A stretch of DNA of 9,084 nt, taken from assembly GCA_007126865.1 (NCBI GenBank), contig SLAN01000082.1, positions 1 through 9,084 on the forward strand, in the 5' to 3' direction. Source of the stretch: Spirochaetales bacterium. GTDB lineage: Bacteria; Spirochaetota; Spirochaetia; DSM-27196; SKKC01. The stretch's first letter is position 1, and every line of letters starts with the position of its first letter. A program made the position numbers and the translations under genes. Of this stretch, positions 1 to 7,406 are shown in pieces. Under the pieces are notes generated by a model. It worked only from the letters and a program-made list of their open reading frames with translations, searched no databases and had not been told where the DNA came from.

Positions 1-1608
1 CGGCTCGTACACCGCCTGGAGACCAGCGAGCTGTTCACACGAAGTCTCTATCGCAACGTGATCGATCAGGCCGAGGTTGTCGGAAGATTGCCGATGAGCT
101 TCGATGCGGCATTCGACCAGTTCTGGGTCGGGCCGAACTCGGATCTGATCCTGATCGACCGCGGCAGCCGACAGCTCTTTCTCTCGATGATCGGCGGTCG
201 ACGCACCGACGAACCGGCGCGTGGGTTACCGATGCTGCATCTTCCGTCGGAGAGTAGCGTCGAAACGGTTCTGTGGTCACGCGACAATGTCATTACCGTA
301 CTCGTTTCTACTGAGCGCGAGGGGAAGACGATCGGAAGCGTCCGGCGGATCGTCGTCGACGAATCTCTTGAGGATCTGACGTTCACCAGGCTCGAGGCGG
401 ACGCGGAGACACGCGAAATATCCCGGTCGCCCGACGGAGCTCATATTGCATTGCGTACCGATGACCGTGTGATCGTTCGCCGGCATGACGATTGGCGTAG
501 CGCGGGTGAGTTCCCGGCCGATCGTCCGATCACGACTCGGTGGATTGACAACGAACAGCTTTTTATGGCCGACCGTTCGGTACTGAGCGTGCTGTCCCTT
601 ACACGCGGCGACAGGCGCATTCTCGGATTCACCCAGGCAGACCGCGTCGGATTCGACCCCGAACGGCGGCGAATCCAATTGGTGCGAAACGAGCTATCTG
701 CGACGGTGAATGAGGACGAGTTCGATATTCGTGATTCCGGTGCACAATTCGCCGAACCGGCGACCGTTGACGATCGCTATCGCGTCTATCTCGATACACT
801 CTCCTCGCGCAGTTACCGGAATCATATACTCGTGCGCAGACTCGAGGCGGTTGAGACGTCTCCGCTGCTCGCGTTCCCGGAGCAGCGCTACGAGCCGTTC
901 CCCGAAGAGGACGAGCCGGTGAGTTTCCGGACCTTCTCCCACGGCTCACGAGTACGCGGGCGGCAAGTGGCGCTGGTGGTCAATGCTGTGCATGGAAGTG
1001 ATGGGCTCACGGATGTGCTCCGGGCACTCGACCGGTATTCGTTCGAAGCGACGTTCTTCGTGAACGGTGATTTTCTGCGGCGCAATCCGGATGCCGCACA
1101 AGCTATTGCGGAATCGGGGCACGAGGTGGGAAATCTCTTCTCGTCATACCTCGATCTCACGGATGCTGCGATCGGCGTCACCGAACGATTCGTGCGACAG
1201 GGGCTTGCGGATGCCGAAGACCTGTATTTCGGGATCACCGGTGACGAGCTGAGCCTGCTCTGGCACGCACCGTACTATAACACGAGTGGAATGGTACTGG
1301 ATGTCGCCGAGGACGCCGGATACCAGTACGTCGGTCGAGATGTCGATTCGCTCGATCGCGCCGCGCGCTTCACCGCCGAAGGGGTCGATCCGCTCTTTCG
1401 TCCCACCGCGGAGCTCATCGAGCGGATTATCGAGCGAAAGAAGCCAGGGTCGATCGTCGATGTAACTCTCGGAATTCCCGGCGAGGATACTCCGTTCGGA
1501 GGGAGACCCGATTATCTCTTCCAGAGACTCGATGTGCTGTTTAACTCACTCGTTTCCCGCGGCTACTCGGTTGTACCGGTGTCAACACTGATCGAACGGG
1601 CGAGATAG
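1..1608 (+). CDS. Beta-propeller-like protein with degenerate polysaccharide deacetylase (NodB-fold) C-terminal domain, 5' partial
   Basis: The reading frame is open from base 1, so the gene starts upstream; the GTG at 58 is only an internal candidate start. Residues are numbered from the first codon in the window. Residues about 20-270 contain repeated beta-strand blades of WD40/TolB style, such as SPDGAHIALR and WIDNEQLFMAD. Residues about 320-535 follow the NodB fold: a VALVV strand at 323, EATFFVNGDFLRRNP near 349, ESGHEVGN near 372, and a final strand with RGYSVVPVSTLI. The usual catalytic motifs are absent. The TFDDG position reads VVNAVHG, the metal-binding H(S/T)xxH position reads LFSSY (L379, Y383), and the RxPYG position reads WHAPYY. 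I therefore infer a non-catalytic, perhaps glycan-binding, relative. A fliS gene follows after 27 bp. Its exact role and cell location are unknown because the N-terminus, with any signal peptide, is outside the window. Confidence 0.75.
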   Translation, partial: RLVHRLETSELFTRSLYRNVIDQAEVVGRLPMSFDAAFDQFWVGPNSDLILIDRGSRQLFLSMIGGRRTDEPARGLPMLHLPSESSVETVLWSRDNVITVLVSTEREGKTIGSVRRIVVDESLEDLTFTRLEADAETREISRSPDGAHIALRTDDRVIVRRHDDWRSAGEFPADRPITTRWIDNEQLFMADRSVLSVLSLTRGDRRILGFTQADRVGFDPERRRIQLVRNELSATVNEDEFDIRDSGAQFAEPATVDDRYRVYLDTLSSRSYRNHILVRRLEAVETSPLLAFPEQRYEPFPEEDEPVSFRTFSHGSRVRGRQVALVVNAVHGSDGLTDVLRALDRYSFEATFFVNGDFLRRNPDAAQAIAESGHEVGNLFSSYLDLTDAAIGVTERFVRQGLADAEDLYFGITGDELSLLWHAPYYNTSGMVLDVAEDAGYQYVGRDVDSLDRAARFTAEGVDPLFRPTAELIERIIERKKPGSIVDVTLGIPGEDTPFGGRPDYLFQRLDVLFNSLVSRGYSVVPVSTLIERAR

Positions 1609-1635
1609 GAATGTATTGGAGGGGTAGAGATCGTT

Positions 1636-2091
1636 ATGAGCTATGATGCACGCAGCAGTCAGTTGAATGCCTATCGGGAGACCCGAATCCGTACCGCGGG
1701 ACAGGGGCAGATGATCGTAATGCTCTACGATGAGGTGATAAAGCAACTGGACGAAGCGGTATCGCTGCTCGACCAGGAGACGAAGAAGCTTGACACCGTG
1801 CATAACGCGATTGTGAAGTCTCAGGAGTGCATCACCGAGCTGACCGTCGGCCTCGATCTCGAGAAGGGTGGACAGCTCGCGCAGACACTCTTCGACCTGT
1901 ACCGCTACTTTCACAGCGAGCTCACCGATGCAAACATGCAGAAGGATCCGGCCCGCTTGAGAGCCGTACGGCGAATGATGAACGAGCTTCGCACCGCCTG
2001 GGTCCAGATCGTAACGACTCACCCGGCACCCTCCGAGGAAGAGCGGCAGGGACGCCCGACTTCCGGCGGCGGTGTGAATTTCGCCGGTTGA
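1636..2091 (+). CDS. fliS: Flagellar export chaperone FliS
   Basis: This 151-residue protein has the FliS pattern. The N-terminal helix holds AYRETRIRTAGQGQ followed by MIVMLYDEVIKQLDEA, and the C-terminal half holds ITELTVGLDLE, LFDLYRYFHSELTDAN and ELRTAW. These match the four-helix bundle that binds the C-terminus of flagellin in the cytosol, prevents early polymerisation and hands flagellin to the type III export apparatus. Length is near the family norm of about 130-150, with a short Gly/Ser/Thr-containing C-terminal tail (about residues 135-151). The ATG at 1636 is preceded by a strong Shine-Dalgarno GGAGGGG at 1618-1624. No flagellin or other flagellar gene is visible nearby, so the gene is displaced from a flagellar operon. 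It may be co-transcribed with the upstream deacetylase-like gene. The TAGQGQ-LIVMLY style resembles treponemal FliS as I recall it. Confidence 0.92.
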   Translation: MSYDARSSQLNAYRETRIRTAGQGQMIVMLYDEVIKQLDEAVSLLDQETKKLDTVHNAIVKSQECITELTVGLDLEKGGQLAQTLFDLYRYFHSELTDANMQKDPARLRAVRRMMNELRTAWVQIVTTHPAPSEEERQGRPTSGGGVNFAG

Positions 2092-2098
2092 GGGGTAC

Positions 2099-2122
2099 GC
2101 CGGCGGCGGGAGTTCGGCCGGC
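2099..2122 (+). other. GC-rich potential hairpin between fliS and polA
   Basis: Two copies of the self-complementary hexamer GCCGGC (2099-2104 and 2117-2122) can pair across a 12-nt loop just after the fliS stop. An alternative pairing uses GCCGG at 2083-2087 with CCGGC at 2100-2104. No T-tract follows, so this is not a canonical intrinsic terminator. It may still attenuate read-through into polA, or be incidental in GC-rich DNA. Confidence 0.25.
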
Positions 2123-2145
2123 TGATGCACACCCCGAAAGGACGC

Positions 2146-2151
2146 TATAAT
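2146..2151 (+). promoter_or_regulatory. Candidate -10 box for polA
   Basis: A perfect TATAAT lies in otherwise GC-rich sequence 5 bp before the polA ATG. The best -35 match at about 17 bp spacing is poor (CTGATG, near 2123-2128). If used, transcription would start within 1-2 nt of the ATG at 2157, giving a leaderless or near-leaderless mRNA. A competing reading is translation from a longer transcript using AAGGA at 2138-2142, which is 14 nt from the ATG. Confidence 0.35.
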
Positions 2152-2156
2152 GCGGT

Positions 2157-4952
2157 ATGAAGTCCGAACCGCTTTATCTCCTCGACGGTTACAGTCTCGT
2201 ATACCGAAGCTATTTCGCTTTCATCAGGCGCCCGCTGCGCAATCCGAAAGGTGAGAATTCGTCGGCTATCTTCGGGTTTTTCCGCTCGCTCTTTCAGTTT
2301 CTGCAGTCGTATGAGCCGAGACACTTCGCCGTCGTGCTCGACTCGAAGGGACCGACATTCCGGCACGAGCAGTTCGCCGACTACAAAGCGACGCGTGACA
2401 GTACCCCCGAAGAGCTTACGGCGCAAATTCCGGTGATCGAATCGATCCTCGAGGCGCTCGGTGTGCCGATGGTGCGTGCGGAGGGCTACGAGGCCGACGA
2501 CGTCATCGCCACCCTCTGCACCCGGTGTCGCGATGCGGGACGACACGCCGCGATCCTCTCCGGCGACAAGGACCTGCTCCAGCTCGTCGGAGGCCCGGTG
2601 ACGGTACTCAAGCCCGAGAACAGCGGGTTCAGTGAGCTCGACCGGGAGGCGGTGCAGGCGAAGTGGGGTGTCTGGCCGGAGCAGATCGTCGACTATCTCG
2701 CTCTTGTCGGCGACAACTCGGATAATGTACCCGGTGTTTCCGGAATCGGACCGAAATCGGCGGCAAAACTCCTCTCAGAGTACGAGACCCTGGACGGGAT
2801 ATACGAGCATCTCGACGACATCACAAGCGAAAGTCAGCGCCGAAAGCTGATCGAAGGACGCGACAGCGCCTACGAGAGCAGACGGCTGGTGACGCTCGCC
2901 CTGGACGCCCCGGTAGACGACGGCCTCGATCAGTTCGATGTGCCCGCTACGCTCGATTACGGGCGGGCAATTCCGTTCTTCGAGGAGCAGGGAATGTCGA
3001 GCATCGTGCGGGAGCTCAAATCACGCACCGGTGCAAGCGGTGATCGCCCGGCGGCGAGCGGGAACGGCGCTGCCGCCGCTGCCGAGTCGAACGAATCGAC
3101 CTCCACCGATCGCGAATCCGATCGGCTCGCCGCCCGACTCGGTGCGATCGACGGCGAATATGAGTGTGTACGCGATCTCGGTACACTCGACCGCTGGGTG
3201 GAGGCGGCACGCTCAGCGAAACGGTTTGCGTTCGACTCGGAGACCGACGGGTTGGACGCAATGGTCGCCGAGCCGGTCGGCTTCTCATTGTCCACCGAAC
3301 CCGGTAACGGCTGCTATATTCCGTTGCGCGGCCCCCGCGGCGCCGTGCTCGACGAAGCGGAAGTGCGGCAGCGATTGCAACGGCTCCTCGGCGACGAAGG
3401 GGTTACCATCATCGGCCAGAATCTTCAATACGACTACAAGGTACTCGCGCGGTGGGGCGTAGAGATGCGAGGGACGCTGTTCGACACCCTGGTCGCCGCC
3501 TGGCTCATTGATGCGACGGCGAGCAGCTACGGTATGGACAAACTCGCGCTCAGCTTTCTCGGCTACACCACGATCCATTACGATGATGTGGTGCCGAGAG
3601 CGCCGCGCGGTGGCGAACGCGAGACCTTCGAGAGCGTCGATCTCGACACCGCGACCCGGTACGCTGCCGAGGACTCCGACATCACCCTTCGGCTTGCCGA
3701 TGTATTCGAAGCGCGCTTGCGTGAGGACGGGCTGGACCCGCTCGCCGATGAGCTGGAGATGCCGCTTGTTCGTGTGGTGGCCGAGATGGAGCGCGAAGGT
3801 ATTGCCGTCGATACGGAGGCGCTCGAACGGTATTCGGATGAGCTGGTCGAGGAGCTGGAGGCGATCGAGCAGGAGATATACGGTCTCTGCGGGCACGAGT
3901 TCAATATCAACTCGACGCAACAGCTCCAGAAAGTGCTGTTCGAGGAACGAGGGCTGAAGCCGATTCGTAAGACCAAGACCGGTTACTCGACCGATACGTC
4001 CGTGCTCGAAGAGCTCTCGGCCGAGGATCCGGTTCCCGAGCGTGTCCTGCGTCATCGGACACTGAACAAGCTGAAGAACACCTATGTCGACGCCCTGCCG
4101 AAACTTGTCAACGAGGAGACCGGCAGGATACACACGAGCTTCAGCCTGACCGGAACCGCCACCGGGCGGTTGTCGAGTCGATACCCGAATCTACAGAACA
4201 TCCCGATTCGCGACGAAGAGGGTCGGCGTATTCGCAGCGCGTTCGTGCCGGCGAACGGAAATGTGTTCGTGAGCGCGGATTACGCGCAGATAGAGCTCGT
4301 CGTACTCGGTCACCTGTCCGGTGATCCCGGACTGGCGGCCGCCTTTCGCGAGGGACGGGACGTCCACAGTGCCACCGGTGCGATGATCTTCGGGGTCGAT
4401 CCCGAGCAGGTAACCGCCGAGCAACGTCGTATCGCAAAAACGATCAACTTCGGGGTGATGTACGGTATGTCCGCCTTCCGCCTGAGTCGGGAGCTGCGCA
4501 TTCCGCGCAAGGACGCCGATCACTTCATCCAGAGGTACTTCGCAACGTATAGCCGGATCAAGGAGTTCGTCGAGGAGTGTGTCGAACGGGCCAAAGAGCG
4601 CGGCTATACCGAAACAATGCTCGGTCATCGACGCTCGCTTCCGGAGCTGAAAAGTCGGAACCGCGCCGAGCGTCAGGGGGCCGAACGCGTTGCGGTGAAC
4701 ACGCCGATTCAGGGCAGTGCGGCGGATATCGTGAAGCGAGCCATGCTGCGTGTCGACGGTCGACTGCGGCGTGAACGGTTGCGTGCGCGGCTCATCCTCC
4801 AGGTGCACGACGAGCTTATGGTCGAGTGCCCTGTTGACGAAGAGGCCGCAGTGCGCTCGATCCTCGAAGAGGAGATGCCGAACGCAGTCGAGCTCGACCT
4901 GCCGCTGCGGGTCAGTATCGAAAGCGGATACAGCTGGGGGGATTTCCACTGA
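2157..4952 (+). CDS. polA: DNA polymerase I (5' nuclease, 3'-5' exonuclease, polymerase)
   Basis: This 931-residue protein is full length for family A polymerases (E. coli 928) and acts in Okazaki fragment processing and repair. Residues 1 to about 290 are the 5' nuclease: LLDGYSLVYRSYFAF, YEADDVIATL, LSGDKDLLQLV and the helix-hairpin-helix stretch GDNSDNVPGVSGIGPKSA. An Ala/Ser-rich linker covers about 293-325. The 3'-5' exonuclease keeps its acidic residues: D360 and E362 in DSETD, N422 and D426, and Y502/D506 in YAAEDSD, so proofreading should be active. The polymerase domain has motif A DYAQIELV (D708, E713), motif B with K761, F765 and Y769, and motif C QVHDE (H884, D885, E886). Motif A carries Val where many homologues have Arg after EL. 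The start is fixed by an in-frame TAA at 2148-2150. The stop overlaps coaE by one base (TGATG), indicating translational coupling. Confidence 0.98.
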   Translation: MKSEPLYLLDGYSLVYRSYFAFIRRPLRNPKGENSSAIFGFFRSLFQFLQSYEPRHFAVVLDSKGPTFRHEQFADYKATRDSTPEELTAQIPVIESILEALGVPMVRAEGYEADDVIATLCTRCRDAGRHAAILSGDKDLLQLVGGPVTVLKPENSGFSELDREAVQAKWGVWPEQIVDYLALVGDNSDNVPGVSGIGPKSAAKLLSEYETLDGIYEHLDDITSESQRRKLIEGRDSAYESRRLVTLALDAPVDDGLDQFDVPATLDYGRAIPFFEEQGMSSIVRELKSRTGASGDRPAASGNGAAAAAESNESTSTDRESDRLAARLGAIDGEYECVRDLGTLDRWVEAARSAKRFAFDSETDGLDAMVAEPVGFSLSTEPGNGCYIPLRGPRGAVLDEAEVRQRLQRLLGDEGVTIIGQNLQYDYKVLARWGVEMRGTLFDTLVAAWLIDATASSYGMDKLALSFLGYTTIHYDDVVPRAPRGGERETFESVDLDTATRYAAEDSDITLRLADVFEARLREDGLDPLADELEMPLVRVVAEMEREGIAVDTEALERYSDELVEELEAIEQEIYGLCGHEFNINSTQQLQKVLFEERGLKPIRKTKTGYSTDTSVLEELSAEDPVPERVLRHRTLNKLKNTYVDALPKLVNEETGRIHTSFSLTGTATGRLSSRYPNLQNIPIRDEEGRRIRSAFVPANGNVFVSADYAQIELVVLGHLSGDPGLAAAFREGRDVHSATGAMIFGVDPEQVTAEQRRIAKTINFGVMYGMSAFRLSRELRIPRKDADHFIQRYFATYSRIKEFVEECVERAKERGYTETMLGHRRSLPELKSRNRAERQGAERVAVNTPIQGSAADIVKRAMLRVDGRLRRERLRARLILQVHDELMVECPVDEEAAVRSILEEEMPNAVELDLPLRVSIESGYSWGDFH

Positions 4953-5572
4953 TGGTCGTCGGTATCGCCGGCCCATACTGTTCCGGCAAGAACGAGGTGG
5001 CGAGGCGCCTGGTCGAGCGGTACGGATTCGCGGAGATTGACGTTGACCGCGTCGGACATGAGGCGCTCCGTCGGAACATTGCGCACGTAGTAGGTGAGTT
5101 CGGCTCCGGAATCGTTGACGGCGGCGGCAACATCGATCGCCGGGCGCTCGGCCGAATCGTGTTCGATGACAGAGAACGTCTGGAAGCGCTGGAGCGGATC
5201 GTGCACCCCGAGATGGTGCGAATCGTTTCCGCGGAGGTGAAAGCGCGCCCTGGTGAGCGTTTGCTGATAAATGCTGCGCTGCTCGTGTACATGCGACTCG
5301 ACGAGCTGTGCGACGCGGTTATCGCCGTTCACGCGCCTGCGATCGTTCGCGTGTTTCGCGCGCTTAGAAGGGACCGACACTCGTTCGGTGCAATTCGCAG
5401 GCGGATGCGTGGCCAGAGAGGACTCAAATTTCACTCCGATCGTGTCGATACATGTACTGTGCGAAACGTGGGAACACGCAGCTTGCTCGACAGACGCGTG
5501 AACCGGATCGCCCGCAGTCTCGGCCTTGCCGAATGTCGAACGGAGTTTAAGCAGAACAATGGATCATCGTAA
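4952..5572 (+). CDS. coaE: Dephospho-CoA kinase
   Basis: This 206-residue protein has the CoaE layout and the usual length. CoaE phosphorylates the 3'-hydroxyl of dephospho-CoA with ATP, the last step of coenzyme A synthesis, in the cytosol. The P-loop is GPYCSGKN at residues 7-14, followed by IDVDRVGHEAL (D30, D32) for substrate binding, LINAALLVYMRLDELCD, and the lid region RALRRDRHSFGAIRRRMRGQ. The C-terminal LLDRRVNRIARSL matches the usual closing helix. The P-loop is unusual in ending GKN rather than GKS or GKT; I recall similar variants in spirochaetes but cannot verify it here. The ATG overlaps the polA stop by one base. A G-rich Shine-Dalgarno (4936-4942) lies inside polA. The 3' end overlaps the next gene by 14 nt, so polA, coaE and the SPOR gene probably form one transcript. 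Confidence 0.9.
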   Translation: MVVGIAGPYCSGKNEVARRLVERYGFAEIDVDRVGHEALRRNIAHVVGEFGSGIVDGGGNIDRRALGRIVFDDRERLEALERIVHPEMVRIVSAEVKARPGERLLINAALLVYMRLDELCDAVIAVHAPAIVRVFRALRRDRHSFGAIRRRMRGQRGLKFHSDRVDTCTVRNVGTRSLLDRRVNRIARSLGLAECRTEFKQNNGSS

Positions 5573-6245
5573 GCTACTGATAATAATCCTCTCGGTTGCG
5601 CTGTTCGTAGCACTGATTCTCGGTATTGCGCTGCTCGCTTACTACCCCGGGGCCGAGGAGGAGCACATGGCGCAGCGGGAGCGGCAGGAGTTCGATCCCA
5701 TCGAGTTCGTACGTCGCTCCGAGGATCCGGAACCCGAGCTGACCGATGAGGATGACGACGACTTCGTGATCATCTACGGGACGCGGGAACCGGATGACGA
5801 GATCGCCGTTCGACCGGGCCCGGAGGAGCGTGAGGTTCGAGAGCCGGCGAGGCCCGAGCCGGAGCCCACCGAGCGACCGGAGCCCGACCCGGAGCCATCA
5901 AGGCCTGAGCCTGAGCCCGATCCCAAACCGAGGGAGGTACCCGAACCGGCTGAACCGGAGGTTCGTGAGCCGGCGGCACGGCCCGCACCCGATCGGCCGA
6001 GCCGCGAGTACTGGATTCAGGTGATTTCCTCGTCCAGCCGCGACACCGCCGAAGCGGCGAAGGCACGCCTTCGTGACCAGAGCTTCGGAAGTGTCATATT
6101 CCCGGTTACGGTTGAAGGCAGGAACTACTACCGGGTTCGCGTCGGTCCCTACGATAGCAGGGGCGAGGCAGATAAGTTCCTCGAATGGGTGCAGAACCTC
6201 GACGGATTCGAGCAGAGCTACGTGTCGCTTGTTACGCGTTCATAG
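5559..6245 (+). CDS. Membrane-anchored SPOR-domain protein
   Basis: This 228-residue protein has a short basic N-terminus (MDHRK), one transmembrane helix at residues 6-28, a long acidic and Pro/Glu-rich linker at about 30-148, and a C-terminal SPOR domain at about 151-228. The SPOR domain begins YWIQVISSSSRDTAEAAKARL and includes YYRVRVGPYDSRGEADKFL. SPOR domains bind denuded septal peptidoglycan, so the protein is expected in the inner membrane with its linker and SPOR domain in the periplasm, acting near the division site. I chose the ATG at 5559 over an upstream TTG at 5526 because it starts directly before the membrane helix and has GGAG at 5542-5545. The gene overlaps coaE by 14 nt. The linker is built from irregular RPEPEP and EPDPEP runs. 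It resembles FtsN- or DedD-like proteins in layout, but I cannot assign a named orthologue. Confidence 0.88.
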   Translation: MDHRKLLIIILSVALFVALILGIALLAYYPGAEEEHMAQRERQEFDPIEFVRRSEDPEPELTDEDDDDFVIIYGTREPDDEIAVRPGPEEREVREPARPEPEPTERPEPDPEPSRPEPEPDPKPREVPEPAEPEVREPAARPAPDRPSREYWIQVISSSSRDTAEAAKARLRDQSFGSVIFPVTVEGRNYYRVRVGPYDSRGEADKFLEWVQNLDGFEQSYVSLVTRS

Positions 6246-6270
6246 CGCTACCGGCCGTATCAAACGACGC

Positions 6271-7212
6271 TCAGATCTGGAAATCGTGAACCGCTCCCCC
6301 GTCCCGCTTCCGGGTGATATACTCGGAAGGACGGTTGTAGACCTTGCTTCCGGGTGGGACCGAGCTCGTGATCCAGACGTTTCCGCCGATCACCGAGCCC
6401 GCGCCCACGGTAGTCTCGCCACCGAGAATGGTCGCTCCCGCGTAAATCGTGACGTCGTCTTCGATCGTCGGATGACGTTTCGTGTTCGCCTCCTCCTTCT
6501 TCACGCTGAGAGCGCCGAGCGTGACGCCCTGGTATATCTTGACGTTCTGCCCGATTACCGTGGTTTCGCCGACGACCACGCCGGTGGCGTGATCGATGAA
6601 GAAGTAGTCGCCGATTGAAGCTCCCGGATGAATATCGATGCCGGTCCGTCCGTGCAGACTCTCACTCATCATGCGCGGCAGGAGCGGTACGTTCCGAGTC
6701 CACAGCTCGTGCGCAATGCGATGAATCATGATCGCCTCGACACCGGGATAGGCGAGGATGACCTCTTCATGTGACTTGCTTGCCGGGTCACCGCGAAATG
6801 CCGCCTCGACATCCATCTGAACGCGACGGCGGATATCCGGAAGCGCCTCCAGCAGCTCGAACACTACTCGCTCGGCTTCGTCGCGGGAGCTTTCGAGCTC
6901 TTCTCGCTCGCTCAACGTGTCGCACGGTACCGTTCCCTTCATCCTCCGGCGAAAACAGATGCTGCGCTGTGTCTCGACGACGAGATTGCGACAAACGCGG
7001 TTTATCGATTCGGAGATCGAATAGCGCAGGTCGTTCCAGTGGTGTGCGTCGCTTTCCTGGAAACCGGGAAATACGATCGATTCGAGGTCGCGAATGATGC
7101 TCTCAACCCCGTCGCGAGAAGGCAGATTCGGCCCGTCGAGGTGATTGATCCCCCCGACCTTCTGATACGAGTCGAGCATACTCGAGACGATGGCGTCGAT
7201 CCTGGAATGCAT
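6271..7212 (-). CDS. cysE: Serine O-acetyltransferase (EpsC/CysE type)
   Basis: This 313-residue enzyme transfers acetyl from acetyl-CoA to L-serine, giving O-acetylserine, the cysteine synthase substrate. Residues 1 to about 185 are the helical N-terminal domain of the longer EpsC-type enzymes. From about 190 the left-handed beta-helix is clear: IHPGASIGDYFFIDHATG (His208), VVVGETTVIGQNV, then TKRHPTIEDD (His247) and AGATILGG. The two histidines match the catalytic ones of CysE. The protein ends DFQI; the C-terminal Ile is the residue that inserts into the active site of CysK in known cysteine synthase complexes, so I infer complex formation. The frame is open upstream to a TTG at 7281, but ATG 7212 fits the family start better. 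No Shine-Dalgarno is seen before it. The gene is convergent with the SPOR gene (25 bp apart, no clear terminator) and divergent from the Nudix gene. Confidence 0.92.
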   Translation of the reverse strand: MHSRIDAIVSSMLDSYQKVGGINHLDGPNLPSRDGVESIIRDLESIVFPGFQESDAHHWNDLRYSISESINRVCRNLVVETQRSICFRRRMKGTVPCDTLSEREELESSRDEAERVVFELLEALPDIRRRVQMDVEAAFRGDPASKSHEEVILAYPGVEAIMIHRIAHELWTRNVPLLPRMMSESLHGRTGIDIHPGASIGDYFFIDHATGVVVGETTVIGQNVKIYQGVTLGALSVKKEEANTKRHPTIEDDVTIYAGATILGGETTVGAGSVIGGNVWITSSVPPGSKVYNRPSEYITRKRDGGAVHDFQI

Positions 7213-7221
7213 AACGGGGAA

Positions 7222-7251
7222 AGTATGCGCAGCGCAATCTAGCAGGGTCAA
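7222..7251 (-). promoter_or_regulatory. Candidate sigma70-like promoter for cysE
   Basis: On the minus strand TTGACC (7246-7251) and CATACT (7222-7227) are separated by 18 bp. The predicted start near 7215 is only about 3 nt before the ATG at 7212, and no Shine-Dalgarno lies between. A second possible pair further upstream is GTGCAC (7344-7349) and TAGAAT (7320-7325), also with an 18-bp spacer, which would give a leader of about 100 nt. Confidence 0.4.
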
Positions 7252-7262
7252 CCCGGGAGTTT

Positions 7263-7307
7263 GTCGGACATATGCGCCCAATATTCAATTCCGAAGTGAA
7301 GTCCGAC
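7263..7307. repeat. Inverted repeat in the cysE/Nudix divergent region
   Basis: GTCGGAC (7263-7269) and GTCCGAC (7301-7307) are exact 7-bp inverted copies separated by 31 bp of comparatively AT-rich sequence. This could be a long-loop hairpin or a pair of protein-binding half sites between the divergent genes. A short inverted repeat like this can also arise by chance. No gene is seen between 7213 and 7406. Confidence 0.3.
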
Positions 7308-7328
7308 CAGCTCTTAGCGCATTCTATC

Positions 7329-7384
7329 GCACGAAGCGGATCGAGTGCACCGTGAGCCGGGTCCACGGTTTTTGCACGAAGCGG
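7329..7384. repeat. 11-bp direct repeat upstream of the Nudix gene
   Basis: GCACGAAGCGG occurs exactly twice, at 7329-7339 and 7374-7384, with starts 45 bp apart. The right copy overlaps the -35 end and spacer of the candidate Nudix promoter. The left copy lies just upstream, in plus-strand terms, of the candidate distal cysE promoter. The placement suits an operator for a regulator of one or both divergent genes, but the function is inferred only from position. Confidence 0.4.
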
Positions 7385-7400
7385 GGAAATTGGTTAGCAT
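7372..7400 (+). promoter_or_regulatory. Candidate sigma70-like promoter for the Nudix gene, leaderless arrangement
   Basis: TTGCAC (7372-7377) and TAGCAT (7395-7400) are separated by exactly 17 bp. The expected start, 7 nt after the end of the -10 box, is 7407, the A of the Nudix ATG. No Shine-Dalgarno lies within normal range; a GGGGA at 7383-7387 is about 19 nt away. The layout therefore predicts a leaderless mRNA. Confidence 0.5.
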
Positions 7401-7406
7401 ACCGAC

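Noticed and set aside
3285..4133. Long minus-strand open frame inside polA
   Set aside because: It lies wholly antisense to the conserved exonuclease and polymerase domains of polA. Long antisense frames are common in GC-rich genes, and the translation resembles no known family.
5526..5558. Upstream TTG start of the SPOR protein
   Set aside because: It would place 11 polar residues from within the coaE frame before the membrane helix, and lacks a ribosome binding site. The ATG at 5559 has GGAG upstream and directly precedes the helix.
7213..7281. Extended N-terminus of serine acetyltransferase from TTG at 7281
   Set aside because: The added 23 residues are not typical of the family, the start codon is weak, and a good promoter pair (7222-7251) lies within this stretch. 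ATG 7212 is preferred.
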